DNA from: Pseudolysinimonas_A sp049651805
Lineage (GTDB): Bacteria; Actinomycetota; Actinomycetes; Actinomycetales; Microbacteriaceae
Assembly (NCBI RefSeq): GCF_049651805.1
Contig: NZ_JBASCU010000031.1
Location: 44,488-108,487, forward strand
Direction: 5' to 3'
Length of the DNA: 64,000 nt
The stretch's first letter is position 1. Every line of letters starts with the position of its first letter. The position numbers and the translations under genes were made by a program. This document shows positions 33,006 to 40,677 of this stretch, piece by piece. The notes under the pieces were generated by a model that was not told the DNA's origin, searched no databases, and saw only the letters and a program-made list of their open reading frames with translations.

Positions 33006-33440
33006 ATGTTGCGCGTGCTGGTGCTCAATGGGCCGAACCTGGGGCGGCTGGGGAGCCGCGAACCGGATGTGTACGGGGCCCAGGATCTGTCGGCACTGAG
33101 GGTGCTGCTCGCCGAGAAGGCGACCGAAGGTACCGAGATCGATCTGCGGCAGACCGACGACGAGGCTGAGCTCGTCCATTGGCTACACGAAGCCGTCGAC
33201 TCGCAGACCCCGGTGATCCTCAACCCGGCGGCGTTCACCCACTACAGCTATGCCCTGCGCGACGCGGCGAAGATGGTGACCACGGCCGGCATCCCGCTCA
33301 TCGAGGTGCACATCTCCAATCCGCACGCGCGCGAGGAGTTCCGGCACACCAGCGTCATCTCGGGCGTCGCGACCGGCGTCATCGCGGGTTTCGGGTTCGA
33401 TTCGTACGTGCTGGCGCTCGGAGCGCTCGGCCGCAGCTAA
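33006..33440 (+). CDS. aroQ: 3-dehydroquinate dehydratase, type II
   Basis: Third step of the shikimate pathway. 144 residues, flavodoxin-like dodecamer family. LNGPNLGRLGSREPDVYG contains the catalytic Arg18 and Tyr23, NPAAFTHYSYALRDA the Asn and active-site His region, and EVHISNPHAREEFRHTSVIS the substrate loop. It starts at ATG 33006 behind its own -10 and is followed by efp after 11 bases. Confidence 0.95.
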   Translation: MLRVLVLNGPNLGRLGSREPDVYGAQDLSALRVLLAEKATEGTEIDLRQTDDEAELVHWLHEAVDSQTPVILNPAAFTHYSYALRDAAKMVTTAGIPLIEVHISNPHAREEFRHTSVISGVATGVIAGFGFDSYVLALGALGRS

Positions 33441-33443
33441 GCT
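33438..33443 (+). promoter_or_regulatory. Possible -10 element of efp
   Basis: TAAGCT spans the aroQ stop and lies eight bases before GTG 33452. No Shine-Dalgarno is visible. Confidence 0.35.
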
Positions 33444-33451
33444 CGTTCTTC

Positions 33452-34015
33452 GTGGCAACGACCAACGACATCAAGAACGGCAGCGTTCTCAACCTTGATG
33501 GCCAGCTCTGGAACGTCATCGAGTTCCAGCACGTCAAGCCGGGCAAGGGTGGCGCGTTCGTGCGCACCAAGATGAAGAGCATCATGTCGGGCAAGGTGGT
33601 CGATCGAACTTTCAATGCCGGCACGAAGATCGACTTCGCGATCGTCGACCGCCGTGATTTCCAGTACCTGTACAAGGACGGCGACGGCTTCGTGTTCATG
33701 GACACGACCGACTACGACCAGGTGACGGTCCCGACGGGCATCGTCGGAGACGCCGCCAACTTCATGCTCGAGAACCAGACGGTGACGATCGCGACCCACG
33801 ACGGCGACCCGCTCTACGTCGAGTTGCCGACCTCGGTCGTGCTCGAGGTCACCTACACCGAGCCCGGACTTCAGGGCGACCGGTCGAGTGCCGGCACCAA
33901 GCCTGCGACGCTCGAAACGGGCCACGAGATCCAGGTGCCGCTCTTCCTCGAGCAGGGCACCCGAGTCAAGGTCGACACCCGTGACGGGTCGTATCTCGGG
34001 CGCGTGACCGACTGA
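33452..34015 (+). CDS. efp: Translation elongation factor P
   Basis: Relieves ribosome stalling at polyproline. 187 residues from GTG 33452 (VATTNDIKNGSVLNLDG). The loop that contacts the P-site tRNA is HVKPGKGGAF with Lys32; in actinobacteria this lysine is generally thought to work unmodified. Two OB-like domains follow, ending in the GSYLGRV C-terminal signature. The longer open frame upstream overlaps aroQ and is not used. nusB begins at its stop codon. Confidence 0.96.
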   Translation: MATTNDIKNGSVLNLDGQLWNVIEFQHVKPGKGGAFVRTKMKSIMSGKVVDRTFNAGTKIDFAIVDRRDFQYLYKDGDGFVFMDTTDYDQVTVPTGIVGDAANFMLENQTVTIATHDGDPLYVELPTSVVLEVTYTEPGLQGDRSSAGTKPATLETGHEIQVPLFLEQGTRVKVDTRDGSYLGRVTD

Positions 34016-34431
34016 GCGCCCGCACCAAGTCTCGCAAGCGCGCCCTCGACATCCTGTTCGGAGCCGACGTGCGCGGCATCGAGATCGCGACTCTGCTCGG
34101 CACCGAGGCGGAGCGCGCCGAGACGCAGCCCGAACGCGGAACGTCGTGGCCGTACGCCCGCGAGATTGTCGAGGGTGTCGACCGCCACCTCGCAGAACTC
34201 GACGACGAGATCGAAGCGCATTCGCAAGGTTGGAGCCTTGCGCGGATGCCGGCTCTCGACCGCGCGATCGCCCGATTGGCGGCATGGGAGATCCTGTACA
34301 ACGACGAGGTACCCGACGGGGTCGCGATCGCCGAAGCCGTCGACCTCGCGACGTCCCTCAGCACCGAGGAGTCGTCGGGCTATCTGAACGGTCTGCTGGG
34401 CGCGATCGCGCGCAATCGCGAATCCCTCTGA
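34012..34431 (+). CDS. nusB: Transcription antitermination factor NusB, probable CTG start
   Basis: Starting at CTG 34012 the protein is 139 residues and begins LSARTKSRKRALDILFGADVRG, which matches the conserved NusB N-terminal helix. The first ATG/GTG in the frame (GTG 34069) would delete 19 residues of this helix. CTG overlaps the efp TGA (CTGA), the same geometry as the GTGA overlaps elsewhere here, so a GTG-to-CTG change is the simplest reading. The C-terminal core has MPALDRAIARLAAWEIL and the VAIAEAVDLA helix. It binds boxA RNA with S10 in rRNA antitermination. No in-frame start exists within 12 bases upstream. Confidence 0.88.
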   Translation: MSARTKSRKRALDILFGADVRGIEIATLLGTEAERAETQPERGTSWPYAREIVEGVDRHLAELDDEIEAHSQGWSLARMPALDRAIARLAAWEILYNDEVPDGVAIAEAVDLATSLSTEESSGYLNGLLGAIARNRESL

Positions 34432-34496
34432 GGGTTCCCCGTCGGCGCGTGTTGCGTTTCGTGACATCCCGCTTTGTGCCGTCGGTCGGCCTTCCG

Positions 34497-34502
34497 TAAC
34501 TT
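34497..34502 (+). promoter_or_regulatory. Probable -10 element of the ABC transporter operon
   Basis: TAACTT, seven bases before GTG 34510, in the short gap after nusB. A leaderless transcript is likely. Confidence 0.4.
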
Positions 34503-34509
34503 CGGTCGG

Positions 34510-35412
34510 GTGCCCGCATCCGTCGCTGTCTCGGCTCCCGCCCTCCGGGTGAGCCTGCGCGGCGTCGGACGGACCTTCCCGGCGCCCGGGGGCGGACTCA
34601 AACCGGTGCTGCGCGACGTCGACCTCGACATCCGTCCTGGCGAGATCATCGCGCTGCTCGGCCCCTCAGGCTGCGGGAAATCGACTCTGTTGCGTCTCAT
34701 CGGGGGTCTGGACACGGCGGATGCCGGCGCGCTCGCGCTCGACGGAACACCGATCGCCGAGGTCGATCAGCGGTCGGCGATCGCCTTTCAAGAGCCGCGT
34801 CTGCTGCCGTGGCGGTCGATCGAACGCAACGTGAGCCTGGGCCTGCCGCGCGGTACCGACGCTGTGGAGGGCCGGGGGCGGGTCGCCGAGCTGCTTCGCC
34901 TGGTGCAGCTCGAGCACGCTTCGGCGCTGCGGCCGCGACAGGTGTCGGGCGGGATGGCGCAACGTGCGTCGCTGGCTCGGGCGCTCGCGCGGGGACCTGG
35001 CGTGTTGCTGCTCGACGAGCCGTTCGGCGCTCTCGATGCCCTGACCCGGCTGACGATGCAAGACCTGCTGCTCGACATCCACTCGACCGAACCGGCGACC
35101 GTCGTGCTCGTCACCCACGACGTCGATGAGGCGCTGACCCTCGCCGATCGCATCGTGCTGCTCGGCGAAGACCCGGCTGCCCCGGGAACCGGATCGTCGA
35201 TCCGCTCGATCCTCGAGGTCGGCAAACCGCGGCCCCGCGATCGTGCCGATGCGGCCCTCGCGTTGTTGCGCGCCGATCTGCTCGAACGGCTCGGCGTCGA
35301 CAGCCACCACACCCCGAATTACGTCACCGCCGCGCTGCGCAAGCAGCGGAAACAGGTCGGCGATCGGCCCACGGGCACGACCGACGAGCCGACCCGGCCC
35401 CACGCGTTCTAA
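34510..35412 (+). CDS. ABC transporter ATP-binding protein (SsuB/TauB/NrtD family)
   Basis: 300 residues from GTG 34510. Walker A GPSGCGKSTLLRLIGG, Q-loop AFQEPRLLPWRS, signature VSGGMAQRASLARAL, Walker B VLLLDEPFGALD, H-loop VTHDVDEAL. The QEPRLLPW segment is typical of the nitrate/sulfonate/taurine importer family. It energises import with the lipoprotein and permease encoded next. A C-terminal tail of about 40 residues is charged and of unknown role. The substrate cannot be told from sequence alone. Confidence 0.9.
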   Translation: MPASVAVSAPALRVSLRGVGRTFPAPGGGLKPVLRDVDLDIRPGEIIALLGPSGCGKSTLLRLIGGLDTADAGALALDGTPIAEVDQRSAIAFQEPRLLPWRSIERNVSLGLPRGTDAVEGRGRVAELLRLVQLEHASALRPRQVSGGMAQRASLARALARGPGVLLLDEPFGALDALTRLTMQDLLLDIHSTEPATVVLVTHDVDEALTLADRIVLLGEDPAAPGTGSSIRSILEVGKPRPRDRADAALALLRADLLERLGVDSHHTPNYVTAALRKQRKQVGDRPTGTTDEPTRPHAF

Positions 35413-35453
35413 CCCGCACATCCATTCCAACCGTTCCACAGCAAAGGAAACCC

Positions 35454-36482
35454 ATGAAGAAGAGTCCCCTCGCCGTTATTGCGGTGATCGCGACCGCCAC
35501 GGCGCTTGCCCTCACCGGCTGTGTGCCCGGCGAGAACGCCGGCACCGACGCCCCGCCCGCCGACGGCGACTGGAGCGCGTCGACCCTCAGCATCGACTTC
35601 GCGACGTACAACCCGCTGAGCCTCATCATCAAGGAGCAGGGCTGGCTCGAGGAGACCTTCGGGGACGACGTCGAGGTCACCTGGACCCAGTCGCTCGGCT
35701 CGAACAAGGCGAACGAAGGTCTGCTCGCCGGGGCGCTCGACGTCGGCTCGACGGCTGGTTCGGCCGCACTCCTCGCCCGCTCGAACGGCTCGCCGATCCA
35801 GACCATCGCGATCTACACCCAGCCCGAGTGGTCGGCGCTCGTCGTTGCCGAAGGATCCGACATCGAGTCGGTCGAAGATCTGCGCGGCAAGACCATCGCG
35901 GTGACGATCGGCACCGACCCGTACTTCTTCCTGCTCCAGGCGCTCGACGAGGCCGGCATCGGGCTCGACGAGGTCAACGTGCAGAACCTCCAGCACGCCG
36001 ACGGCGGCGCCGCACTGCTCAACGGCACGGTCGACGCCTGGTCGGGCCTCGACCCGATGATGGCCGCGAACGAGATCAACTCGGGTGCCGTGCTGTTCTA
36101 CCGCAACATCGACTTCAACACCTACGGCTTCCTCAACGCCACCGAGTCGTTCATCGCCGACCACCCCGACCTCGCGCAGGCCGTCGTCGACGCCTACGAG
36201 AAGGCCCGTCTGTGGTTCCTCGAAAACCCCGAGGAGTCGGCGGCGCTGCTCGCCGAGGTCGCCGGAATCGACATCGCGGTCGCCGAGAAGGTGTTGCTCG
36301 AGCGCACGGTGGTCGACCTCGACCCGGTCCCGGGTGATACGCAGTACTCGGTGCTGGAGAAGGTCGGGCCGATCCAGGTCGCGAACGGCGACATCGCCAG
36401 CCAGGACGATGTCGACAAGGCGCTCGACTCGCTCTTCAACACCACCTTCATCGACGCTGCCGACCCCGACCGGGTGGGCTGA
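35454..36482 (+). CDS. Substrate-binding lipoprotein of an SsuA/TauA/NrtA-type importer
   Basis: 342 residues with a lipoprotein signal peptide: MKKSPL, hydrophobic core, lipobox LTGC (Cys about 23). The mature part is an NMT1/SsuA-like two-lobe binding protein, with FATYNPLSLIIKEQGWLEE at the start and VEDLRGKTIAVTIGT and EINSGAVLFY further on. It captures an aliphatic sulfonate, taurine or similar anion, or a thiamine-precursor-like compound. It follows the ATPase by 41 bases and has GCAAAGGAAA before ATG 35454. Confidence 0.88.
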   Translation: MKKSPLAVIAVIATATALALTGCVPGENAGTDAPPADGDWSASTLSIDFATYNPLSLIIKEQGWLEETFGDDVEVTWTQSLGSNKANEGLLAGALDVGSTAGSAALLARSNGSPIQTIAIYTQPEWSALVVAEGSDIESVEDLRGKTIAVTIGTDPYFFLLQALDEAGIGLDEVNVQNLQHADGGAALLNGTVDAWSGLDPMMAANEINSGAVLFYRNIDFNTYGFLNATESFIADHPDLAQAVVDAYEKARLWFLENPEESAALLAEVAGIDIAVAEKVLLERTVVDLDPVPGDTQYSVLEKVGPIQVANGDIASQDDVDKALDSLFNTTFIDAADPDRVG

Positions 36483-36490
36483 CCGTACCG

Positions 36491-37333
36491 ATGGAAGTTA
36501 TCTCCACGGTCCGCGGCGGGGTCGGCGGACCCCCCGCGGACCGGGAGCGAGAGACCACCGACCGCCGGCCCCGCTCGGGTCGGCGGTCTCGGTGGTTCTG
36601 GCTTCTCGGCGCCGCCATTCCGGTGGCGCTCCTCACCGTGTGGTGGCTGGCCTCGCATCTCGGCTGGGTGGCGTCGCACAAGCTCCCGACACCCGATTCG
36701 ATCGTCGTCGCGGCCGTCGACCTCTGGAATCGGGGTCTGCTCGGACTGCACACGGCGATCTCGATCCAGCGCGTGTTCATCGGCTTCGCGATCGGGGCGG
36801 TCGTCGGTCTCGTGCTCGGTGCGGTCGTCGGCCTCTCCCGGCTGGCGGAGGGCTTCCTCAGCCCCACGGTCGGGGCGATTCGTGCCGTACCGTCACTCGC
36901 GTTCGTGCCGCTGCTGATCCTCTACCTAGGTTTCGGCGAAGACTCAAAGGTCACTCTCGTGGCCATCGGTGCCCTCTTCCCGGTGTACACAACGGTCTCC
37001 GGCGCGCTCCGCCACGTCGACCCGCAGCTCGTCGAGATGGGCCGCGCGTTCGGGCTCGACCGCATCCGGCTGTTGTTGACCGTGCAGTTGCCCGCCGTGA
37101 TCCCGGCGATCGTCTCGGGCCTGCGGCTTGCCCTCGCCCAGTCCTGGCTGTTTCTCGTCGCCGCCGAACTGGTCGGATCGACGATGGGGCTGGGCTACCT
37201 CCTGATCGAATCGCAGAACAACCTGCGCACCGATCGGCTCTTCCTGGCGATTCTGATGCTCGCGGTGCTCGGCAAGCTCAGCGACGCACTGATCGGTGTG
37301 CTCGAACGGTTCCTGCTGAAGCGCTGGGGCTAG
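36491..37333 (+). CDS. ABC transporter permease (SsuC/TauC family)
   Basis: 280 residues. A charged cytoplasmic N-terminus of about 35 residues precedes six predicted helices, the first around WFWLLGAAIPVALLTVWWLA. The coupling loop reads QLVEMGRAFGLDRIRLLLTV with the EMGRAFG-type EAA motif, followed by QLPAVIPAIVSGLRLAL. It forms the membrane channel for the upstream ATPase and lipoprotein. It starts eight bases after the lipoprotein stop and ends the operon just before the pyrR promoter. Confidence 0.9.
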   Translation: MEVISTVRGGVGGPPADRERETTDRRPRSGRRSRWFWLLGAAIPVALLTVWWLASHLGWVASHKLPTPDSIVVAAVDLWNRGLLGLHTAISIQRVFIGFAIGAVVGLVLGAVVGLSRLAEGFLSPTVGAIRAVPSLAFVPLLILYLGFGEDSKVTLVAIGALFPVYTTVSGALRHVDPQLVEMGRAFGLDRIRLLLTVQLPAVIPAIVSGLRLALAQSWLFLVAAELVGSTMGLGYLLIESQNNLRTDRLFLAILMLAVLGKLSDALIGVLERFLLKRWG

Positions 37334-37355
37334 GCGCCACGAGCGCGCGGTCCGC

Positions 37356-37417
37356 TACACTGGCCACGCAACAGACCACCTTTAAGTCCGTCCTGAGAGA
37401 CGGGGAAGGAGGTCAGG
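37356..37417 (+). promoter_or_regulatory. pyr operon promoter and PyrR-type RNA leader
   Basis: TACACT at 37356-37361 is a good -10. The leader contains the hairpin CCGTC-CTGAGA-GACGG (37388-37403), whose GAGA-containing loop is of the kind bound by PyrR, followed directly by the Shine-Dalgarno GGGGAAGGAGGT. Upstream, ACCACCTT (from 37375) can pair with AAGGAGGT with one mismatch. This fits the translational repression of pyr genes by PyrR known in mycobacteria. Binding by the encoded PyrR is inferred. Confidence 0.65.
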
Positions 37418-37957
37418 ATGACTGCACGCCCCGTGCTGCAGCAGGCTGACATCACGCGGGCGCTCACCCGCATCGCCCACGAGATCCTCGAGTCCAATCA
37501 CGGTGGATCCGATCTCGTGCTTCTCGGCATCCCGACTCGTGGCGTTCTACTCGCCGAGCGGATCGGCGCCATCCTCGAGGGGCTGGAACCCGGCACGAGC
37601 CGAGTCGGCGCGCTCGACGTGACGATGTATCGCGACGACCTGCGGTCGCAGCCGACGCGCAGCCCGCAGCCGACGCGCATCCCGGAAGGCGGCATCGACG
37701 GCAAGACGGTCGTGCTCGTCGACGACGTGCTCTACTCGGGTCGCACCATCCGGGCCGCCCTCGACGCGCTCAGTGCTCACGGTCGGCCGCGAGCGGTGCG
37801 CCTCGCTGTGCTCGTCGATCGCGGGCACCGTGAACTGCCGATCCGCGCCGACTTCGTGGGTAAGAATCTGCCCACCTCGGTCGCCGAACGCATCAACGTG
37901 CGGCTCGTCGAGACCGACGGCGAGGATGTCGTGGAGATCGACGGGGCTGAGTCATGA
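37418..37957 (+). CDS. pyrR: Bifunctional pyr operon regulator/uracil phosphoribosyltransferase PyrR
   Basis: 179 residues. Senses UMP/UTP and binds pyr leader RNA. The PRPP-binding loop is VVLVDDVLYSGRTIRAAL (about 98-115), with LLGIPTRGVLLAERI and VDRGHRELPIRADFVGKN flanking. A tract of two SQPTR/SPQPTR-like units in residues 70-88 is slightly longer than usual. It starts eight bases after the strong Shine-Dalgarno and overlaps pyrB by ATGA. Confidence 0.94.
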   Translation: MTARPVLQQADITRALTRIAHEILESNHGGSDLVLLGIPTRGVLLAERIGAILEGLEPGTSRVGALDVTMYRDDLRSQPTRSPQPTRIPEGGIDGKTVVLVDDVLYSGRTIRAALDALSAHGRPRAVRLAVLVDRGHRELPIRADFVGKNLPTSVAERINVRLVETDGEDVVEIDGAES

Positions 37958-38898
37958 GGCATCTGCTCAGCACCCGCGACCTCGACCGCGACACCGCGAT
38001 CGGCATCCTCGACGTCGCAGAAGACATGGCGGATGTCGCCCGCCGCGCGGTGCCGAAGCTGCCGACCCTGCAGGGGCGCACGGTCGCCAACCTGTTCTTC
38101 GAGGACTCCACCCGCACCCGGTTGTCGTTCGAGGTTGCGGCGAAGCGCCTCTCGGCCGACGTCATCACGCTGAGCGCCAAGGGCTCGAGCGTGCAGAAGG
38201 GCGAGAGCCTCAAAGACACCGCGCAGACCGTCGCGGCGATGGGGATCGACGCGGTCGTGCTGCGGCATCCCGCGTCGGGGGCCGCGCGCACCCTCGCCGA
38301 CGGCGGCTGGATCGACGCCGCGATCGTCAACGCGGGAGATGGGACGCACGAGCACCCCACGCAGGGGCTGCTGGATGCCTACACGATGCGCAAGCACCGA
38401 CACGGCGACGCCTCGCGCGGCAAGGATCTCGACGGCCTGCGGGTGACGATCGTCGGCGACATCCTGCACTCCCGGGTGGCGCGTTCGAATCTGTGGCTGT
38501 TGACCACCCTCGGCGCCGAGGTGACCCTGGTCGCTCCCGCGACGCTGCTGCCGACCGGTGTCGCAGGTTGGCCCGCGTCGGTCGGCCATGACCTCGACGA
38601 CGAGCTCGCGCAGAACCCGGATGTCGTGATGATGCTGCGCATCCAGAGCGAACGGATGAATGCGGCCTTCTTTCCCAACGAGCGCGAGTACGCCAGGGAG
38701 TGGGGCCTTGACGACGCCAGGTTCGCCCGGCTGAGCGCCGATACGATGGTCATGCACCCCGGACCGATGATGCGCGGGCTCGAAATCTCTGCAGGCGCTG
38801 CCGATTCGGCCCGCTCGCTCGTGCTCGACCAAGTCACCAACGGGGTCTCGATACGAATGGCGGTTCTGTACCTCGTGCTCGCTGGCGGTGCCGCATGA
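37954..38898 (+). CDS. pyrB: Aspartate carbamoyltransferase catalytic subunit
   Basis: First committed step of UMP synthesis. 314 residues. FFEDSTRTRLSFE contains the carbamoyl-phosphate-binding STRTR (about 52-56), KGESLKDT the 80s-loop Lys, and HEHPTQGLLDAYT and HPGPMMRG complete the active site. No regulatory PyrI gene is nearby, as in other actinobacteria. The start overlaps pyrR and the end overlaps pyrC. Confidence 0.97.
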   Translation: MRHLLSTRDLDRDTAIGILDVAEDMADVARRAVPKLPTLQGRTVANLFFEDSTRTRLSFEVAAKRLSADVITLSAKGSSVQKGESLKDTAQTVAAMGIDAVVLRHPASGAARTLADGGWIDAAIVNAGDGTHEHPTQGLLDAYTMRKHRHGDASRGKDLDGLRVTIVGDILHSRVARSNLWLLTTLGAEVTLVAPATLLPTGVAGWPASVGHDLDDELAQNPDVVMMLRIQSERMNAAFFPNEREYAREWGLDDARFARLSADTMVMHPGPMMRGLEISAGAADSARSLVLDQVTNGVSIRMAVLYLVLAGGAA

Positions 38899-40190
38899 CG
38901 CTCCTCATCAAGGGTGCGACCCTTCCCGACGGAACTCGTCGCGACCTGGCGATTCACGACGGTGTTTTCGCGGAGGCCGCGGCGAAGTGCGCCACCGTCA
39001 TCGACGCCGACGGGTTGCAGGCACTTCCCGGTCTCGTCGACCTGCACACCCACCTGCGCGAGCCGGGCTTCGAACAGAGCGAGACAGTGCTCACCGGATC
39101 GCGCGCGGCCGCCGCCGGCGGGTTCACCGCCGTATTCGCGATGGCGAACACCAGCCCCGTCGCCGATACCGCGGGCGTCGTCGAGCAGGTCGCTTCGTTG
39201 GGTGACCAGCACGGCTACGTCACCGTGCGCCCCATCGGTGCGGTGACGATCGGGCTTGCGGGGGAGCGCCTCGCCGAGATCGGCGCGATGGCTCGCTCGC
39301 GCGCCGCCGTGCGGGTGTTCAGCGACGACGGCAAGTGCGTGCACGACGCCCTGCTGATGCGCCGCGCGCTCGAGTACGTCGCGACCTTTGACGGCGTCGT
39401 CGCCCAGCACGCGCAGGAGCCGCGCCTCACCGAAGGCGCCCAGATGAACGAAGGCGCGCTGGCATCCGAACTCGGTCTCGCCGGATGGCCCGCGGTCGCG
39501 GAAGAGGCGATCATCGCCCGTGACGTACTGCTCGCCGAAGCCGCCAGCGCCCGCCTGCACGTCTGCCACGTTTCGACGGCAGGCAGTGTCGAGGTCGTGC
39601 GCTGGGCGAAGGCCCGCGGCATCGCCGTCACCGTCGAGGTGACTCCCCACCACCTGCTGCTCACCGAAGACCTCGCGAGCAGCTACGACGCCAGGTACAA
39701 GGTCAACCCGCCGTTGCGGCGCAGCGAGGATGTCGACGCCCTACGCGCCGCGTTGGCCGACGGCACGATCGACATCGTCGCGACAGATCACGCGCCGCAT
39801 CCGGTCGAGACGAAGGAGGCGGCCTGGGCCGAAGCCTCGTTCGGCATGGTCGGGCTCGAGAGCGCGCTCAGCGTCGTGCAGACCGCGATGGTCGACACCG
39901 GGCTGCTCGACTGGGCGGGCGTCGCGCGGGTGCTGTCGAGCGCGCCTGCGGCGATCGGGCGGCTCGGCGGCTACGACGCGGCGTTCCAGGTGGGATCACC
40001 CGCGCACGTGACCCTCATCGACCCGACGGCGCGCCGCACCTTCGACGTCGCGCACCTGAAGGGTCGCAGCGTCAACTCGCCCTACCTGGGGATCGAACTA
40101 CCGGGTCGCGTCGTCGCCACCATCCACGGAGGCGTGCCGACCGTGCTCGGCGGCGAACTCCGCTCCGCTGAGGAGGTGGCCGGTGGATAA
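38895..40190 (+). CDS. pyrC: Dihydroorotase
   Basis: 431 residues, amidohydrolase. LVDLHTHLREPGFEQSETV contributes the metal-binding His-x-His (about 49-51), APRF-type residues are replaced by QEPRLTEGAQMNEG, and the metal-binding ATDHAPH is at about 297. It cyclises carbamoyl aspartate. Overlapping start (ATGA) with pyrB and 8-base overlap with the next gene. Confidence 0.96.
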   Translation: MTLLIKGATLPDGTRRDLAIHDGVFAEAAAKCATVIDADGLQALPGLVDLHTHLREPGFEQSETVLTGSRAAAAGGFTAVFAMANTSPVADTAGVVEQVASLGDQHGYVTVRPIGAVTIGLAGERLAEIGAMARSRAAVRVFSDDGKCVHDALLMRRALEYVATFDGVVAQHAQEPRLTEGAQMNEGALASELGLAGWPAVAEEAIIARDVLLAEAASARLHVCHVSTAGSVEVVRWAKARGIAVTVEVTPHHLLLTEDLASSYDARYKVNPPLRRSEDVDALRAALADGTIDIVATDHAPHPVETKEAAWAEASFGMVGLESALSVVQTAMVDTGLLDWAGVARVLSSAPAAIGRLGGYDAAFQVGSPAHVTLIDPTARRTFDVAHLKGRSVNSPYLGIELPGRVVATIHGGVPTVLGGELRSAEEVAGG

Positions 40191-40677
40191 GGTCATCCCC
40201 GCTCTCGTCATAGCGGCGATCGTGCTCCTGGTCTTCGTGGGCCTCGCGGTCGGCTGGCGCGCGCGCCAGCGGCGGCAAGCCGCGTTGCCCGCCCTCGAAA
40301 CCCCGCCCGGCGTCCTCGGCACCGCGCTGGCCGTCGACGACGGCTTCTACGTCGCGACGACCCGAGCGGACGCACCGACCGATCGCATCGCCGTCCGCGG
40401 CCTCGGATTCCGCGCTCGCGCGGGCATCGCGGTGCATCCCGAGGGCGTGCTGCTCAGCATCGCGGGGCAGCCGGATGCTTTCATCCCCGCCTCGGGGATC
40501 GTGGGTGTCGGCCGAGCCAGCTGGACGATCGACCGCGTCGTCGGCACCGACGGGCTCGTCTTCATCCGCTGGAACCTCGGCGGTGCCGAGGTCGACACCA
40601 ACCTGCGCGTCGCCGAGCCGGAAGCTCTCGTCGCCGCCCTTCAGACCATCGCCCCCGCTTCGAAGGAGGCCGCATGA
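40183..40677 (+). CDS. Membrane protein with PH-like domain, pyr operon resident
   Basis: 164 residues. N-terminal membrane helix (VIPALVIAAIVLLVFVGLAV, residues 4-23), a basic RARQRRQ segment, then a beta-rich domain of about 120 residues resembling the PH-like proteins commonly encoded between pyrC and carA in actinobacteria. No catalytic motif. GTG 40183 overlaps pyrC and the stop overlaps carA, so it is translated with the pathway enzymes, but no role in pyrimidine synthesis is known. Confidence 0.85.
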   Translation: MDKVIPALVIAAIVLLVFVGLAVGWRARQRRQAALPALETPPGVLGTALAVDDGFYVATTRADAPTDRIAVRGLGFRARAGIAVHPEGVLLSIAGQPDAFIPASGIVGVGRASWTIDRVVGTDGLVFIRWNLGGAEVDTNLRVAEPEALVAALQTIAPASKEAA

